Positions 1 to 11,576 of a stretch of DNA of 64,000 nucleotides are shown one piece after another. Origin of the DNA: Kalaharituber pfeilii (Eukaryota > Ascomycota > Pezizomycetes > Pezizales > Pezizaceae); assembly GCA_015179045.1 (NCBI GenBank), contig WHUZ01000010.1, positions 1,477,134-1,541,133 on the forward strand. The letters are read 5' to 3'. Numbering within the stretch: the stretch's first letter is position 1; the number at the start of each line of letters is the position of its first letter. The notes under the pieces are model-generated. The model made no database searches, was not told the origin of the DNA, and saw only the letters and a list, made by a program, of their open reading frames with translations. A program made the position numbers and the translations under genes.

Positions 1-819
1 TACATATATCTTCTCAAATTCGAATGTACGGTGCACATCTCATGCTAATTCTCTTGTTTCATTCACAAATCTGCACATGGTTCACCAGCTGTTGCTTCCA
101 CTAGTGTGGGAATCGGCAAGTTGGCTGATGGATGCGTGCTGGTAGAATATGAAAAACCACGATCTTTCAGGCGGAGGTTTGCGGTGCAGGGTCTTCTCTG
201 GATACAGATGGGTAGTTATTACGGAACGGTCAAAATGGGTGACTTTTGGCGTGCTTTGTGTTTTTCTTTCCTGTTCATCTGGGTTCTGTATTTCCTATTT
301 TCTTTCCATGTGCTCTCATCATTCGGTGCCTCCCTATTGAAGAAAATCATATCCTCGGTACAGACCGGAGTTTTTTGAGTTTTCCAGCGTCATTTGATTC
401 ATTGTGACTTCAATGCGCTCTGAAATAGCTATGTAATGCCTTTTGGTCGTGACCAACTGTGCAATATTTCCAGAATTCCTCAAGGCGCCACCATTCGGGA
501 ATCACATCCATCCCGATTCTCAACCCAAGAGTTTTTTCTAGCTAAGTTGCCCCTTACACTGGAAAGCCCCATCGTCATAGTCTGGTTGGACTATAATCAT
601 GCTTGGCGCTGCATGCAAACCAAAAGTTATCCACAAATTAAGATAAGCGTCAACTGATGAATTTTTTTTTTTTTTTTTTGTTTCCTTTCCCGCACCCAAG
701 AAATCAACCCCACAAAGCTATAAATCTACACATCAACATTGCCAGAATATATTGCGACGCACGAACCTCAATTCCTCTGTAGAAGTGCCATCAATTGATT
801 ATCCAGCTGACCTACAGTC
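1..819. other. Left-edge intergenic region, no gene supported
   Basis: Short open frames at 106-378 and 436-657 have no recognisable motif and no convincing splice context, so I do not call a gene. A T-run sits at about 661-680. The last 100-150 bases are the presumed promoter and leader of the carrier gene that begins at 820. The region may also hold the 3' end of a gene lying outside the window. Confidence 0.5.
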
Positions 820-2238
820 ATGGTTATTGCGACCACCGAGGCCTCTCGCTCAAATCCCATTACTTCACACCAGCCCCACCATCCCCACCATGCGCATGCT
901 CCAGAATCAAACTTATTACCTACATCTCGGGAAGTAGGTATCGCGCTTCCAGATAAGGATACGAAGGAGGTGCGATTAAAAGGAGAATCACCAGTTGCTA
1001 AGTCATGGGCACATTTTGTTGCCGGAGGGTATTTAACCTTCCATTAACATGATGTGATGGAGCAGTCCCGTGCTAATTGTTTGAAATAGTGTGGGTGGAA
1101 TGACGGCAGCGCTTTTCACAGCGCCGCTGGATGTCGTAAAAACCAGGCTTCAGAGTGATTTCTACAGAGCTCAGCTGCAGGCGAAAAGAGAAGCTGCCGG
1201 TTTGCTATTTCAGAAGCAAGGTCTTATGAGCCAAGGACTGAGGCACTTTGGTGAGACATTTCAAATATTAGGGTAAATAGGTCTTAGAAACAATCACTTG
1301 TCAGGGTAAAAAACTAATTGAGCTGTAGAGAGGTTTATAAAGTGGAGGGATGGAGAGCATTGTTTAAGGGTTTGGGCCCGAATCTCAGCGGGGTTGTCCC
1401 TGCGCGGTAAATTCCTACCAAAAGATCTAATGCTTGTCTTGTACTGATTTTATATCTGAGTAGATCAATTAACTTCTTTACGTATGGAAACGGCAAGAAG
1501 ATAATAGCCGAATACTTCAACCATGGTCGCCAGGATGCTACATGGGTCCATCTCTCCGCTGCTGTCTGTGCTGGCATCGTAACGTCCACGGCGACAAACC
1601 CCATCTGGCTTGTCAAAACCCGCCTGCAGCTTGACAAGGAGGTCGCGGGTGCGAAAGGCAAGACCAGGAAATACAAAAACTCGCTAGATTGCGTTATAAA
1701 GGTTATTCGTGAGGAGGGATTCCGAGGACTGTATCGCGGGTTGTCAGCATCATATCTGGGTGTGTCGGAGTCTACCTTGCAGTGGGTGCTCTACGAGAAA
1801 ATGAAGAGCTACATAGCGCGCCGGGAGGAGCGGCGCGTTGCAAGTGGGCGAGAGGCCACAAGCTGGGATTCGTTCATTGACTGGAGTGGGAAGTTGGGGG
1901 CTGCGGGAAGTGCAAAACTGTTTGCAGCAGTGATTACATATCCCCATGAGGTCGTGAGAACGAGGTTGAGGCAGAGGCCGATGGAGGGTGGAAAGTTGAA
2001 GTATACTGGGTTGATACAATGTTTCAGGACGATCTGGATGGAGGAGGGACTGGTATCAATGTATGGAGGACTGTCACCTCATCTGGTAAGTTGACATCCT
2101 ATTCTACTAATACGGCAACATCGAATCAGATAAATTTCTAACGTTAAATCTTTGCAATAGCTCCGAGTTGTTCCCTCTGCAGCAATAATGTTTGGCATGT
2201 ACGAAGTGATTCTTCGTCTCTTTGGCGAAAAATCATAG
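820..2238 (+). CDS. RIM2: Mitochondrial pyrimidine-nucleotide carrier, Rim2/SLC25A33-36 type
   Basis: Mitochondrial carrier (SLC25) expected to exchange pyrimidine nucleotides across the inner mitochondrial membrane. Five exons read as 820-1028, 1090-1272, 1329-1406, 1464-2085 and 2161-2238, giving 389 residues. All three carrier signatures are visible: PLDVVKTRLQ in repeat 1, NPIWLVKTRLQ in repeat 2 and YPHEVVRTRLR in repeat 3. The stretches HFGETFQIL and GWRALFKGLGPNLSGVVPAR are characteristic of the Rim2 branch, and the length fits it. The N-terminus (about 65 residues) is His/Ser-rich and poorly conserved. Intron 1 contains a TGCTAATTG branch site. The start is the first ATG in the conserved frame. 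The gene is convergent with the Pop7-like gene. The family assignment is strong; the substrate is inferred from the family. Confidence 0.9.
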
Positions 2239-3185
2239 AGCTACACAATGCCCTGGCACGATTATTCGTTTTCCCTCCTTAGATAGACTAGATACAAAAG
2301 TCCTGCGCTTGTCCTGTTTTTACCCCGGATCTTTAAAGGATTTATACAACTCTTTACCGCATTTACACGGTTGATCGGCCTGGACATGAGTATTACAACT
2401 CGATTCCAAATATGTACCATATATAATGTTTCCCTATACTTACCCTATCTACTTTAGCTCCTTATTCTCCTCTTGCCATTTTTTCCTTCCTGCTGTTGAT
2501 TTTGACGTTGGTTTTTTTGAGGATAGGGTCCAAGTTTGCTTTTCATTGGTTTTTGCTATGGCACTGCTCGTTCTTACTTTGCTGTCTTGGTCTGTCTTGA
2601 GCTTCGCTCCTCAAAGTAACTCTGATTCTTCTATCTTGTCAATATGGTTTGAGTGGTATGGAGAAGACGAGAACATCCCAGGCTCAACAGAAAATTGAAA
2701 TGAAGATTACGAGCTGTGCTGCTATTAGCTTCGTTGCCATTTCATTACCCTGAACTAACACTGTGTGAATCTTCAAAAACCCTTGGATTGCTAAGTTACC
2801 TGCCGCCAGGCTTAATGAACGACCTACTTGACTTCGGACTGCTAGATTTCAGGTGGGGCTAATAGGAATATAACTTCATTCAAGTTCCTCCGTAGGTCCC
2901 TACCCTATCCATGCGCTAATCATATCATCACCTAAATTCGACAAACGATATACAAGCAGATACAGAACGAGTAAAGAACAACAGTAGTAATAAACATTCA
3001 AACTCCCCCAACGCCTGTCCCAGCCGCCATGCCATGCTATGCCGCTAATAACGCGCCAAAAGCACAAGACAAGAGCAGGAGACAATCATAGCCCTAGCAC
3101 AATACGCATAAGCATACTTGTATGTAAACATAAGAGTGAAACAGATAATTCTGGTTTAAGACAGAGAAGTGAGTTTAGATGTAAA
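2239..3185. other. Convergent intergenic region, RIM2 to POP7
   Basis: This is the shared 3' region of two convergent genes. Short overlapping open frames occur on both strands (for example 2426-2698 and 3039-3326), but none shows a family motif. It presumably holds two 3' UTRs. No repeat or RNA gene was recognised. Confidence 0.5.
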
Positions 3186-4282
3186 TTATGGTCTGACAAG
3201 TGTGATTTTAATCTCGACCATGCTAGTTTTCCGGGTGCGCATGTAGTCACAGTCGTCTTCGTCGTCGCCTGCTTCATCGTCTTCCACATCATCGGCTTCG
3301 TTATTTGTGTCGGGGTCGCTCATTGAGACGTCGAGTAGGGATGGATCAGAGGTGGGTAATACTGCTGGCGAGGATATAGAAACGAGTGAAGTGTCTTCAG
3401 TGGGGTGCTGCTGATCCTGGCCATCCATATAGGTGTCGTTCTCTGCATCGGTTTTAGGCCGTTTGCCGGTGGGAGAGAGAGGATTAGACGAGGCAGTGGT
3501 ATGCCGAAAGTCTTCAATTTCCTCGGACTTGCGCTTTTTGTTCTTGTTACTTGTGTTGTTTGAGGGTGCAGTGGTCGTAGTGTCTGGGGTCTCTATGTTT
3601 AAACGCTCCTTGTTTGCTAGTTTCTTCACCGCCGATGCCCCAGGACGGTCGACAACGTCGTCCACAACGTCCACGCTGCCAGTACCTATTCGTACGGATA
3701 CCGTGGTATCTTTCATGAAATACATCCCTAGCGACAAACATTTGTCTATCGCCTTCCCTGTCGCCTTCAGCAATACGCCTTCGCCCAATTGTGCACCGCG
3801 GCCACCATCCGCAGCCCCAGTCCTACCCATTGCACTGCTAGCCCCGCCCCTACCGCCACGTTTTTTGTTTCGCTGTCTCTGCTTGTTGCGGTAGCCTTTC
3901 ACCCTTTTCGCCTGTTCTTCAGCCGCATCATCCAGGCCTCCGCCACCAAGCCATAACGCAGACTCTTGTACATCCAGGATCTTGCGGATGCGTTTGACGG
4001 CGGAAATGAATGGAGTTCTAGCTGAAACATAGACGATTTGTGGAGACCGCTTGGAGTGGATGTTGGGGATTGGAGGGTGGAGCAGAGGTCTTTTTTGGAG
4101 CTTCTTGTCTGTGGCGATTGGGTCAGCGAAGAAGCAGCAGCAGGGGCAATACCTCCTATAAAGTTATGGGTGGGAATGCGGTGCGCGGGCAATTTTCACT
4201 TACTTGGAGGTAGAGGTGGTAGCTTCGATGGTGGCGCATCAAGTGGAACTCGAGGTCTTGCAGCAGCTGTTTCAATCGTCAT
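3186..4282 (-). CDS. POP7: RNase P/MRP protein subunit Pop7/Rpp20-like (Alba domain)
   Basis: Predicted nucleolar/nuclear subunit of RNase P and RNase MRP, the ribonucleoproteins that process tRNA and rRNA precursors. Two exons: 4282-4204 (26 codons plus one base) and 4108-3186, together 333 residues. The Alba fold is read as IVYVSARTPFISAVKRIRKIL at the start of exon 2 and then GEGVLLKATGKAIDKCLSLG followed by VSVRIGTGSVDVVDD. A Lys/Arg-rich insertion (YRNKQRQRNKKRGGRGG) separates the two halves. The last 140 or so residues are a low-complexity acidic and Ser/Thr-rich tail ending just before TAA. That makes the protein much longer than a bare Alba domain. The first exon is Pro-rich. The family is well supported; the choice of Pop7 over another Alba protein rests on the motif pattern. 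Confidence 0.8.
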
Positions 4283-5006
4283 CTTCAAATTCGAATTTTG
4301 CTTTTCTGAAATTTACTTGTTTTCAGACAAGTGGACAAGCAGAATGTTGTGGAATACCAAATGGAATGAGTGAATTGTCTGGCAAGTCTGATTTGCAATC
4401 GTGCTTGCTTGCTGGCAGAGCTTAAGAGTGGTTGAGGGGAGTAGCGGTTGGTTGGTGGGGCTACCGCCCTAAGGATTTGTTTGTTTTGGTTCAGATGCTT
4501 GCTTGTTGTCGTTGCGTTGCGCATGCCAAGAGATGCATGATGCAGTGGAGGAAAAGCGCCAAGAGGTAACACAGCAGATATACTGCATTTGGATTTTACT
4601 AATTCTGTGTTACTTGCCCTGATTAAGTGCCAATCCATTGCTATCTGACCAGCGAATGGACTTGAGTCCGTTTCTTCTTTTACAAACCTCCAGTCCTTAT
4701 CTCCAATACTACCTCCTGTTTCCCAAATGTTGACCCCCCTCATATTCGAGCCTTCACAAAATGCCTTCCCTCGAATCTTGGTACCCCAACTCCCATAAGC
4801 AACAGATTTACAAGCAGCACAAAATCCTCCTTTCAAGGCCACTGATGGCCCCACGATACCCCAAATATTCCAAGTTTCTGACACCTTCCTGTTTCCATAA
4901 CTCTGGAACCTTTGCACAGCTTTTGCTGTGGCAAATCCCCAACGTAAACGCCACCTTAATTGAGCCAGTTCGTTAAATCCAGATTCAAAGTTCACACTTG
5001 ACAGCA
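4283..5006. other. Intergenic region between two minus-strand genes
   Basis: A 241-codon open frame on the minus strand (5010-4285) spans this whole interval. It starts in the ATG that overlaps the TGA of the upstream gene and runs into the first exon of the Pop7-like gene. Its composition (Trp/Gly-rich start, Lys/Ser/Asn-rich end) shows no family motif, and it sits where the 3' UTR of one gene and the promoter of the next should be. I treat it as non-coding, without certainty. Confidence 0.4.
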
Positions 5007-6253
5007 TCATCTTGTGCGTTTGATTGCGTGAGCCTCCCGTCTCGAATTGTCCGAAAGAGCTCTTGAATCAGTGATGATGACACCAGGGTTCCAATAGGGA
5101 TTTGGAGGCGGATCTGTTGACCCTGGTGCTGCAACTATGGGGATCCCTGCATTTGCTCTGGGTGGGTAATTGGTAGGTCCTGAATGCCACACCATGCTGC
5201 TTGATGTATGTATCATGTGCCATGTGTTTGCATCCGAATGCATACTTACACTGCTTGGAGAAGACCATGCAGTCTGTGTCCATGGTAATTAGCCATTGTT
5301 CGTTTCACAGTTCTTCTGCACACCTCATCTCCATCGTCATCATCGGTATCATAACCATGCTTTCGTTTGTTGGCGAAAGAAACCTTGGTTTGGAGGTTTA
5401 AGAAATCTGTTGACATTTCGGGGGTATTTGGTCGACTTCGAAACCCTGCCCACTTGATCTCATCCTTTGGTTGGCACTTATGGCTTCTCTCCTCGATGCT
5501 TTCTTCTATTCCACCCATATCGATATCCATGCTAGTCTCCAATTGTTGAACTTCTCCCGAGGCAGCATTAAGCTCTTCTGTGGCTAACATGGACCGCCTC
5601 AGAGAATAAGGTGCTGGTGTGGCTAATATCGGATGAGTTGAGAAATAATCTCTTTCCATCTTCTCATGATCCCTAGCCTTTGCTCTGTGGAATAGCACCT
5701 TCCATGGTTCTGGGGATGGTAAAGGCGTCACAGACCGAGGAAACATTTGTTGGTCTTCATCCACGGCATTGTTTGACTGTTCGCTAATGGAAGGCAAGCT
5801 TTGCACGCGAATAGAGGCTGGCCTGTTTGGAGAGTATGCTTTGGAAGATGGGTATCGCTCAAGACTGACAGCTTTGTGCATTCCCGTCGGACTCATGGGC
5901 GTTGGAGAAACTGGAACTTCTACCATACGGCTAAGTGGAGAATTGCTGCTTGGTGTTCCGATGGCTCCATCTACGCAATACTATCAGCGCCTTGGGCGGG
6001 GTATATAAGAGGGAACAAACTGAGACACACCTTGACATCCATAATCATTTCTCGATGTGTCAGTTACTCCAGCTGGGATAAACTCGACAACCGCAACCAT
6101 GCCCGCATGAACAATACCCTCCCATTTCTCTAGCGGTATCTCTACACCATCCTCGTGGAATATCTTGACCCGGATATCGCTAAATCCAGACAAGGGATTT
6201 ACATAGCACCACTCACGCCCTATACTTGTGAACAGCTGCTCCGTGGTTTTCAT
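5007..6253 (-). CDS. Hypothetical protein with ubiquitin-like N-terminal domain
   Basis: Three exons read as 6253-6031, 5970-5250 and 5196-5007 give 377 residues, with good GT-AG borders at both introns. Residues 1-60 (LFTSIGREWCYVNPLSGF, then RVKIFHEDGVEIPLEKWEGIVHAGMVAVVEF) resemble fungal ubiquitin-like domains of the ULD_2 type, in which a short domain ends with a 'D-G-x-E-I-x-x-x-x-W-x-x-x-V-x-x-G-M' pattern. The middle is Ser/Pro-rich with likely proline-directed phosphosites (SPTPMSPTG, TPLPSPEPW) and a short acidic run (DTDDDDGDE) next to a basic run (RRTVKR). The C-terminus is Pro/Asn-rich. The function is unknown. The domain similarity is from memory of the family and is modest; the gene model is fairly secure because both introns keep frame. 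Confidence 0.6.
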
Positions 6254-7981
6254 TAAATTCTGTATTCATGTGCTTGCGCTCGTCAGTTTCTATTTAGAGA
6301 ACACCTTGACTAAGAAATTGTTCAGTGACGCACACTGCAGAGCATGACCCCGCTCAATGGTACCTTAACATAGCGCATTTGCGGTGCTATTCGGAGCGTG
6401 ACATGGCCTTGAGTCATTGAGTTTCGCATCGTGATAAGCCTCCTTTACACGTGACAATACCCTCCTCACTGTTCCCTGTATCGAATTTGTCTGAGGAGAG
6501 AATTTGTTTGTTGTTCCGCGAAAGACTTGACTGATCAACTAAACTCGGCAGAGGGTGGGCGCAACCCCAGGTATAAGTAGGGGATTATTCTCGTGCGACT
6601 GGAAATCAAAGAGGGGGAAGTGAGCAGTAGTATCTGAGGGGTGAAACTCTAGAAAGCCGGTAGAATTCCTCAGCTCAAATTAGAACCATTATCCCAGTTC
6701 CGCCCACTGTTCCGAGACGTATCACAAAAGCAAAGATATGAAATGGTTAAATACCCCATTTTCTTTTCGCTCACTGCAAAGGCAAACGTAGCAAGAGACA
6801 GGTCCGGAATTAACTCGAGAGTGCAGCGCGCTGTGTAGGTATTTTCAAGGGTTCTCCGCTTCGACATCCTTGCAAGCTTCAGTCCTTACCATCTCGCTAG
6901 ATGGGGATTTGGTTAGCTTTGCGGCGAATATTATGATCGACTTGACACGCAGGACCACGACAGCGGTTTCCGGACAAACAGGGTGGGTAGTGCAAGGTTA
7001 AACTAAGAGTGTGCACAGAATACAAGCAAAACAAGGTAACATCGTTAAGGCGAAACACTGCGAAAGAAGGGTTTTATGAATGAGAAGGCATACGTTTATT
7101 CAGCGAGCTGTTTGACAGGGGCAAGCCAATTCAGATACGTTCACTAGGCAATACCTGAACACGAGCTAAGGTTGGTATATCCTTCGTGTCAGAAAGTTGA
7201 ACAGGTAACCCGGCTCCATTCCTCCCAAATCGGAGTCGAGTCTGAAATCGGAGAAGAAGCTCTGTTTTTACTGATACCATCTTAATTTACTAAAAACTCG
7301 GTATTTTTCACCAACTTGATCAATTCGCATCACCATCCCCAAATCTGGGAGAGGCTGCCTGCTGAATACGAGATATGCGGGGCGCACCTACACGGTCCCA
7401 AGTCAGATGCCGTTGCTATAGCATCCCGCAAATTTTGCGGACGTGCGGCAGACTGTACGTGTCTCCATACAAGCACATGATGGTACCAGCGAATACTCTG
7501 AGGGTGGAACTATCTACTGGGCAGTTGATTGGACTACAATCTCTAGTGTGTGTGTGGAGATGAGTGGACAGATGTAAAATATTCAAAGCGCAACGAGGTC
7601 CATGAAGATGCACTATACATGTATGGCGTGCTTTGCGCGCACTGTACGCACTGTGCATATTGAGTGTTCTGTGGCAGGTTCTGGAACGCGGTGAAGAATC
7701 TAGATGATTCAATTTAAGGCTTACTATAGGTCTAGAAAGGAGGCAAGACAACGTGGGCTGTAGGAACTGGAAAAATCGAAGTAAGATCGAGTGTGGAGAT
7801 CGTGGGATAAACGATATTTTCCTGGCATGTGAAATGTTGATATGACTAGTTGGAAGCACACTCCAGACGTGAGATGTTACGGGTGTTGTTTTAAGTGTAT
7901 ATGGGTTTTAGTCGTTTGAAGTATTAGCTTTATCACGGATGTTCTTTAGAATAAACCTTGATACTGGTATGCTCATCAAAG
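6254..7981. other. Gene-poor intergenic region
   Basis: Upstream region of the minus-strand ubiquitin-like protein gene. Only short open frames occur (6867-6670 and 7859-7416 on the minus strand), with no family motifs. No structural RNA or clear mobile element was recognised before the MITE at 7984. Confidence 0.4.
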
Positions 7982-8408
7982 TACAGTTTTCCCTTGCTAT
8001 ACCGGACCTCGTTGTACCGGAAACCTTGCTATACCGGATACTCTCAGGCTGCTACATACCGCTCCCATACAAAACCCTCTTGCTATACCGGACGCACTAA
8101 GAATACCGGACCGGACAGGAATTGCCAGGCACTTACCCCCCTGTCTCCATACAAATAATATTTGCTATACCGGATACACTAACACTGATACGTCCAATCT
8201 TGGCTATCTCACATTGCATTCACCTTTCAGATGCTTACTAAACTTAACATTACATAATAAAATTAGGCTGTCGTTGTTCCCAATTACATTAATTTTCCTG
8301 CCCATCCCTATTCTGTTCTGCCAAGCATTTTATTCTATAACGGAACCTTGCTATACCGGACGAAAAAGGCCGGATTTTACAGATCCGGTATAGCAAGGGA
8401 AAACTGTA
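7982..8408. mobile_element. 423-bp MITE with 23-bp perfect TIRs and TA target duplication
   Basis: The sequence starting CAGTTTTCCCTTGCTATACC at 7984 recurs as a perfect 23-bp reverse complement ending at 8406. Both ends are flanked by TA (7982-7983 and 8407-8408). The core motif TTGCTATACCGGA is repeated in direct orientation at about 7994, 8026, 8080, 8162 and 8348, and inverted at 8384. There is no transposase frame. TIRs of this kind with TA duplications are typical of pogo/Fot-type Tc1-mariner elements. The subterminal repeats would fit multiple transposase binding sites, but that is inference. Confidence 0.85.
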
Positions 8409-8629
8409 TGTTATGTTGGAGTTGAATTAGTTGCTGTCTAGGAATTGGCCTGACTGGCTGGTTTCTTTATTTAAGATTGGAAGCTCCAGTTAGGTATTGA
8501 TGAGTTGCCTCAACTTTTCCTTCATGGCATCCGCAAACGTCATTCGCTATTTCAAGCTGATTTAAGCTACTTACATGATCTGAAACCTTCGAGATTGACT
8601 GATGGGGTTGGATGGATATGCCACACATC

Positions 8630-8980
8630 TACTCGATACCCCCCTGAATTATTGGACGCTGCAAGCACGCTGCATACGGTGCAGTAGCCAGGCCGATCAC
8701 CAGATCTCAATCGAGGATATCTGGAGCATGACCAAGACAAGATTAAACAAATGTCAAGATACAGTGCTAGAGCAGAGAGGGTATGTCAACAGATTCAGGA
8801 GGAATGGCAGAAGATAAAGCCAGAGGAGATTTTGAAGCTTGTAAACAGTATGCCTCAGCGAGGAAGAGCTGTAATTGCTGCCACCGGCGGCCACCCAAAA
8901 TTCTGATTTATAGTAGGCCTGGCTACTGCACCGTATGCAGCGTGCTTGCAGCGTGCAATAATTCAGGGGGGTATCGAGTA
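8630..8980 (+). mobile_element. Internally deleted Tc1/mariner element with 65-bp inverted arms
   Basis: The arm at 8630-8694 matches the reverse complement of 8916-8980 with a single mismatch. Each arm includes the flanking TA, so the element proper is 8632-8978 with a TA duplication. Between the arms lies the 3' end of a transposase gene. The remnants are an SPDLN motif frame-shifted from IEDIW (the catalytic-E region of DDE_3 transposases), then a frame ending EEILKLVNSMPQRGRAV and GGHPKF before TGA at 8904-8906. The catalytic core and N-terminus are deleted, so it cannot mobilise itself. Confidence 0.85.
8697..8906 (+). pseudogene. Tc1/mariner transposase C-terminal remnant
   Basis: The DDE transposase C-terminus is split by at least one small deletion. 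SPDLN is read in one frame from about 8697 and IEDIWSMTK continues in another. A third stretch reads QEEWQKIKPEEILKLVNSMP and on to ATGGHPKF and the TGA stop. Order and spacing match the ends of fungal Tc1/mariner (DDE_3) transposases. It is enclosed by the two 65-bp arms of the element and is clearly non-functional. Confidence 0.75.
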
Positions 8981-11136
8981 GTGTCTTGGATGGAGATTTT
9001 ATTTGCTTCTGTTAACCATATTGTCTGTTACAGCTTAGAGACATACATGCATCCGAGAAACCACGGAAATAAGACTACACCATCCGGAGGCTTGGAAGAC
9101 AGTTTGTGAATGTGAGAAAAATTGATGCGGCTGTTGTTTCCGGGAATATTTCAGGGCGAGCTCGGTCTCGACAATAAGACGAGCTGGTGGGATATAAAAC
9201 TGAGCAATTGACATTAATGATAAACAGCTATCCAATGTTGGCTCGCAGTGAAGTCACCTACCACACATTCCATGCTAATTTTTCAGGCATGATATCTTCA
9301 TCTCTACTTCCTGCCTCCAGAAAGACACTAAGGGGATAACATTTTACTTTGGCGATGTCACCTGCGGTATATACGACTGGCCCGCTTCGCCTACAGGATA
9401 TTCAGCGAGTTACAACAGACATGTCAGGTCCAATTTTCAATATTGATGAGATTATAAGTGATTGTCTTGAGGTGCCCTGGACAGATCAGCGGACGGATAA
9501 AGGGCCAGGATTGACTTTTGCCAATTAAGGTTCGTGTGTCTTATCGATAGGCTACATGTGGGATATTTGGATATTTGGCGCTGAGGATCGTAATCGATAA
9601 CTAATCGGTAAGGAGGATAAACTTTACCGGTATAATTTTGCAGATATACATGACATAGAATGGGAGCTATATTCGCATGCTAATTTAAATTGGTGTCTCA
9701 TGGTACAGCTTACAGCAATTTCGAATACTCAACTGGATGACGCGAGAGTGTTCGAATTTTCTAGCGAACGTTCATCGTACGCTGGTTCCTTGTGCGACCC
9801 ATCCAGGAAAAGTTTGGATTGTTTCTGGGCTTGTCGCTTCTAAGGCTCTAAACCCTTCCTCGCCCTTGCATCACAATTTCATTAATGCCTATGCAGGTTA
9901 TATTACGATTTTTGATATGAGTTATATCCGGATATCCGGATGAAATGAAGAAAAAATTACTTAATTTACCTCAATTACTTGGCAATTGAATTTGAGGGTA
10001 TGATACGCGGGGTTAGCTCGAATTTCTGTTCTTTCTCGGGATGAGTTTTAATTGTGGGGTGTGGGGTATGGAGGGTTATTCGGGCAGGGTGGAGAAGGCG
10101 GAGATGGAGATCCAGGGAATTTTGTCAAGGGAATTCATTAGAGGTGGCAGTTATACAGTGTATACGGGGTTGAGTCATGTCTGGTGATACCATAATATGC
10201 GCCCCCACTACATTGCAACAGAGAGCTCTAAGTTGAGGGTAACACCAATTTTTCAGCATACCAAAATCTGACCGCACCTACCTCCCCCGGATCATATAAA
10301 GTTCACGATACGATATAGCAACGTATACACTTGTGCCTTGACCTTACCTTGGTGTTCGCTTACTTCTATATGTTTCCATCTGATAGCCTCCTTCTTCCTC
10401 CTCATGCATGACGAATTGTCTACCAATGAATTGTTTATCTTACCCCTAACCCCTCCTACCTGACTTAAACCTACATACTTGACTAACTAAGTACCTCAGC
10501 TCTGAAATTCCGGACAACTAAACTCTAACTTGAGCCGCCTATAAAGGTGAAGAGAGCGGTGGATATACGGAATCCCAGTTGTTGTACAAGTACCAGTAGA
10601 TACTTAAAGTCTAGATCCAATGCTTTGTCCAACAAGGTTCCCAGCCTTTTGTATGCAGGGATTTGAGAGTTTGAACGATTTCGTACAAAGTTTGCAGATT
10701 TCAGAGGTGATCTTGGTTATGTTCATGTTAGCTATAATATACTGCTATTGAAGCTACGATCAAGGAACTTTGAGCTATGTAAGTACTTAACCGTTTCCAT
10801 GAATATGAAGAATTGAGGGTAACCATGCAAATTGTTCTGGTTGCATCTGTGGTCGGATGTAAGTACATATTCTAGCCCCAAGCGGAAACTTTGCAAGTGA
10901 CAGGAGAGACTTGAGAGGCTCCATCTAGGCAGAGAAGCATTTAAACGGTACTATATTTGTACATTTCGACAATACCAGCCGGGAGGAAGTTCTTCAGTTT
11001 TATGCTAGACGCCCTTTACCGTAGCATCCATTTATATAAGTATATTTTACTTGAACCAACTCGCCAATTATATATGTATGTACTTTAGACACCAAGTAAT
11101 CTCGAATCCGAGCTCGTTACTTACCAACATGAATTA
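8981..11136. other. Intergenic region without a supported gene
   Basis: AT-rich sequence with no ORF showing a family motif. A 57-codon open frame at 9355-9528 (+), beginning MSPAVYTTGPLRLQDIQ, has a protein-like composition but no detectable introns or relatives that I recognise. It is left uncalled. No repeat structure is obvious here. Confidence 0.35.
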
Positions 11137-11545
11137 TGCCCTGTTTGGTTGACCATGTATAGCCGAGATTTCAAGTGGAAAAAACTACGGCAACCAAACA
11201 TTTTGCTAGGGTCGTTTCGCGCGAAACTAAAATGGCAGAACATGGTATCCTCACTCTGGACCTAATATTAGCAATTGGAATAGAAATAACAAAGTACATG
11301 CTGTTATTTCACAATAAAACTCCTATGCAGACATCAGCATTGCAAGGAAATGCATACTCACAGGAGGTCTATTTTTCAGCAAACCCGTGGCAAGGTCCGC
11401 TTTGCTCGCAGTTCTGACATTTTGGGTAGGCTGATTGAGTGCTATAGCAGAAGGCATAGTTCGTGATAGTGATGACAGTAGTAGCTTGAGGCTTGGAATG
11501 CAATAGCTGCAATTTGACAAGTTTGAGATTGGTGGTTGCGGGATC

Positions 11546-11576
<31 letters not shown>

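Noticed and set aside
106..378. 90-codon frame at the left edge as the end of a gene
   Set aside because: No family motif and an in-frame Met in mid-sequence only; evidence is too thin without sequence to the left.
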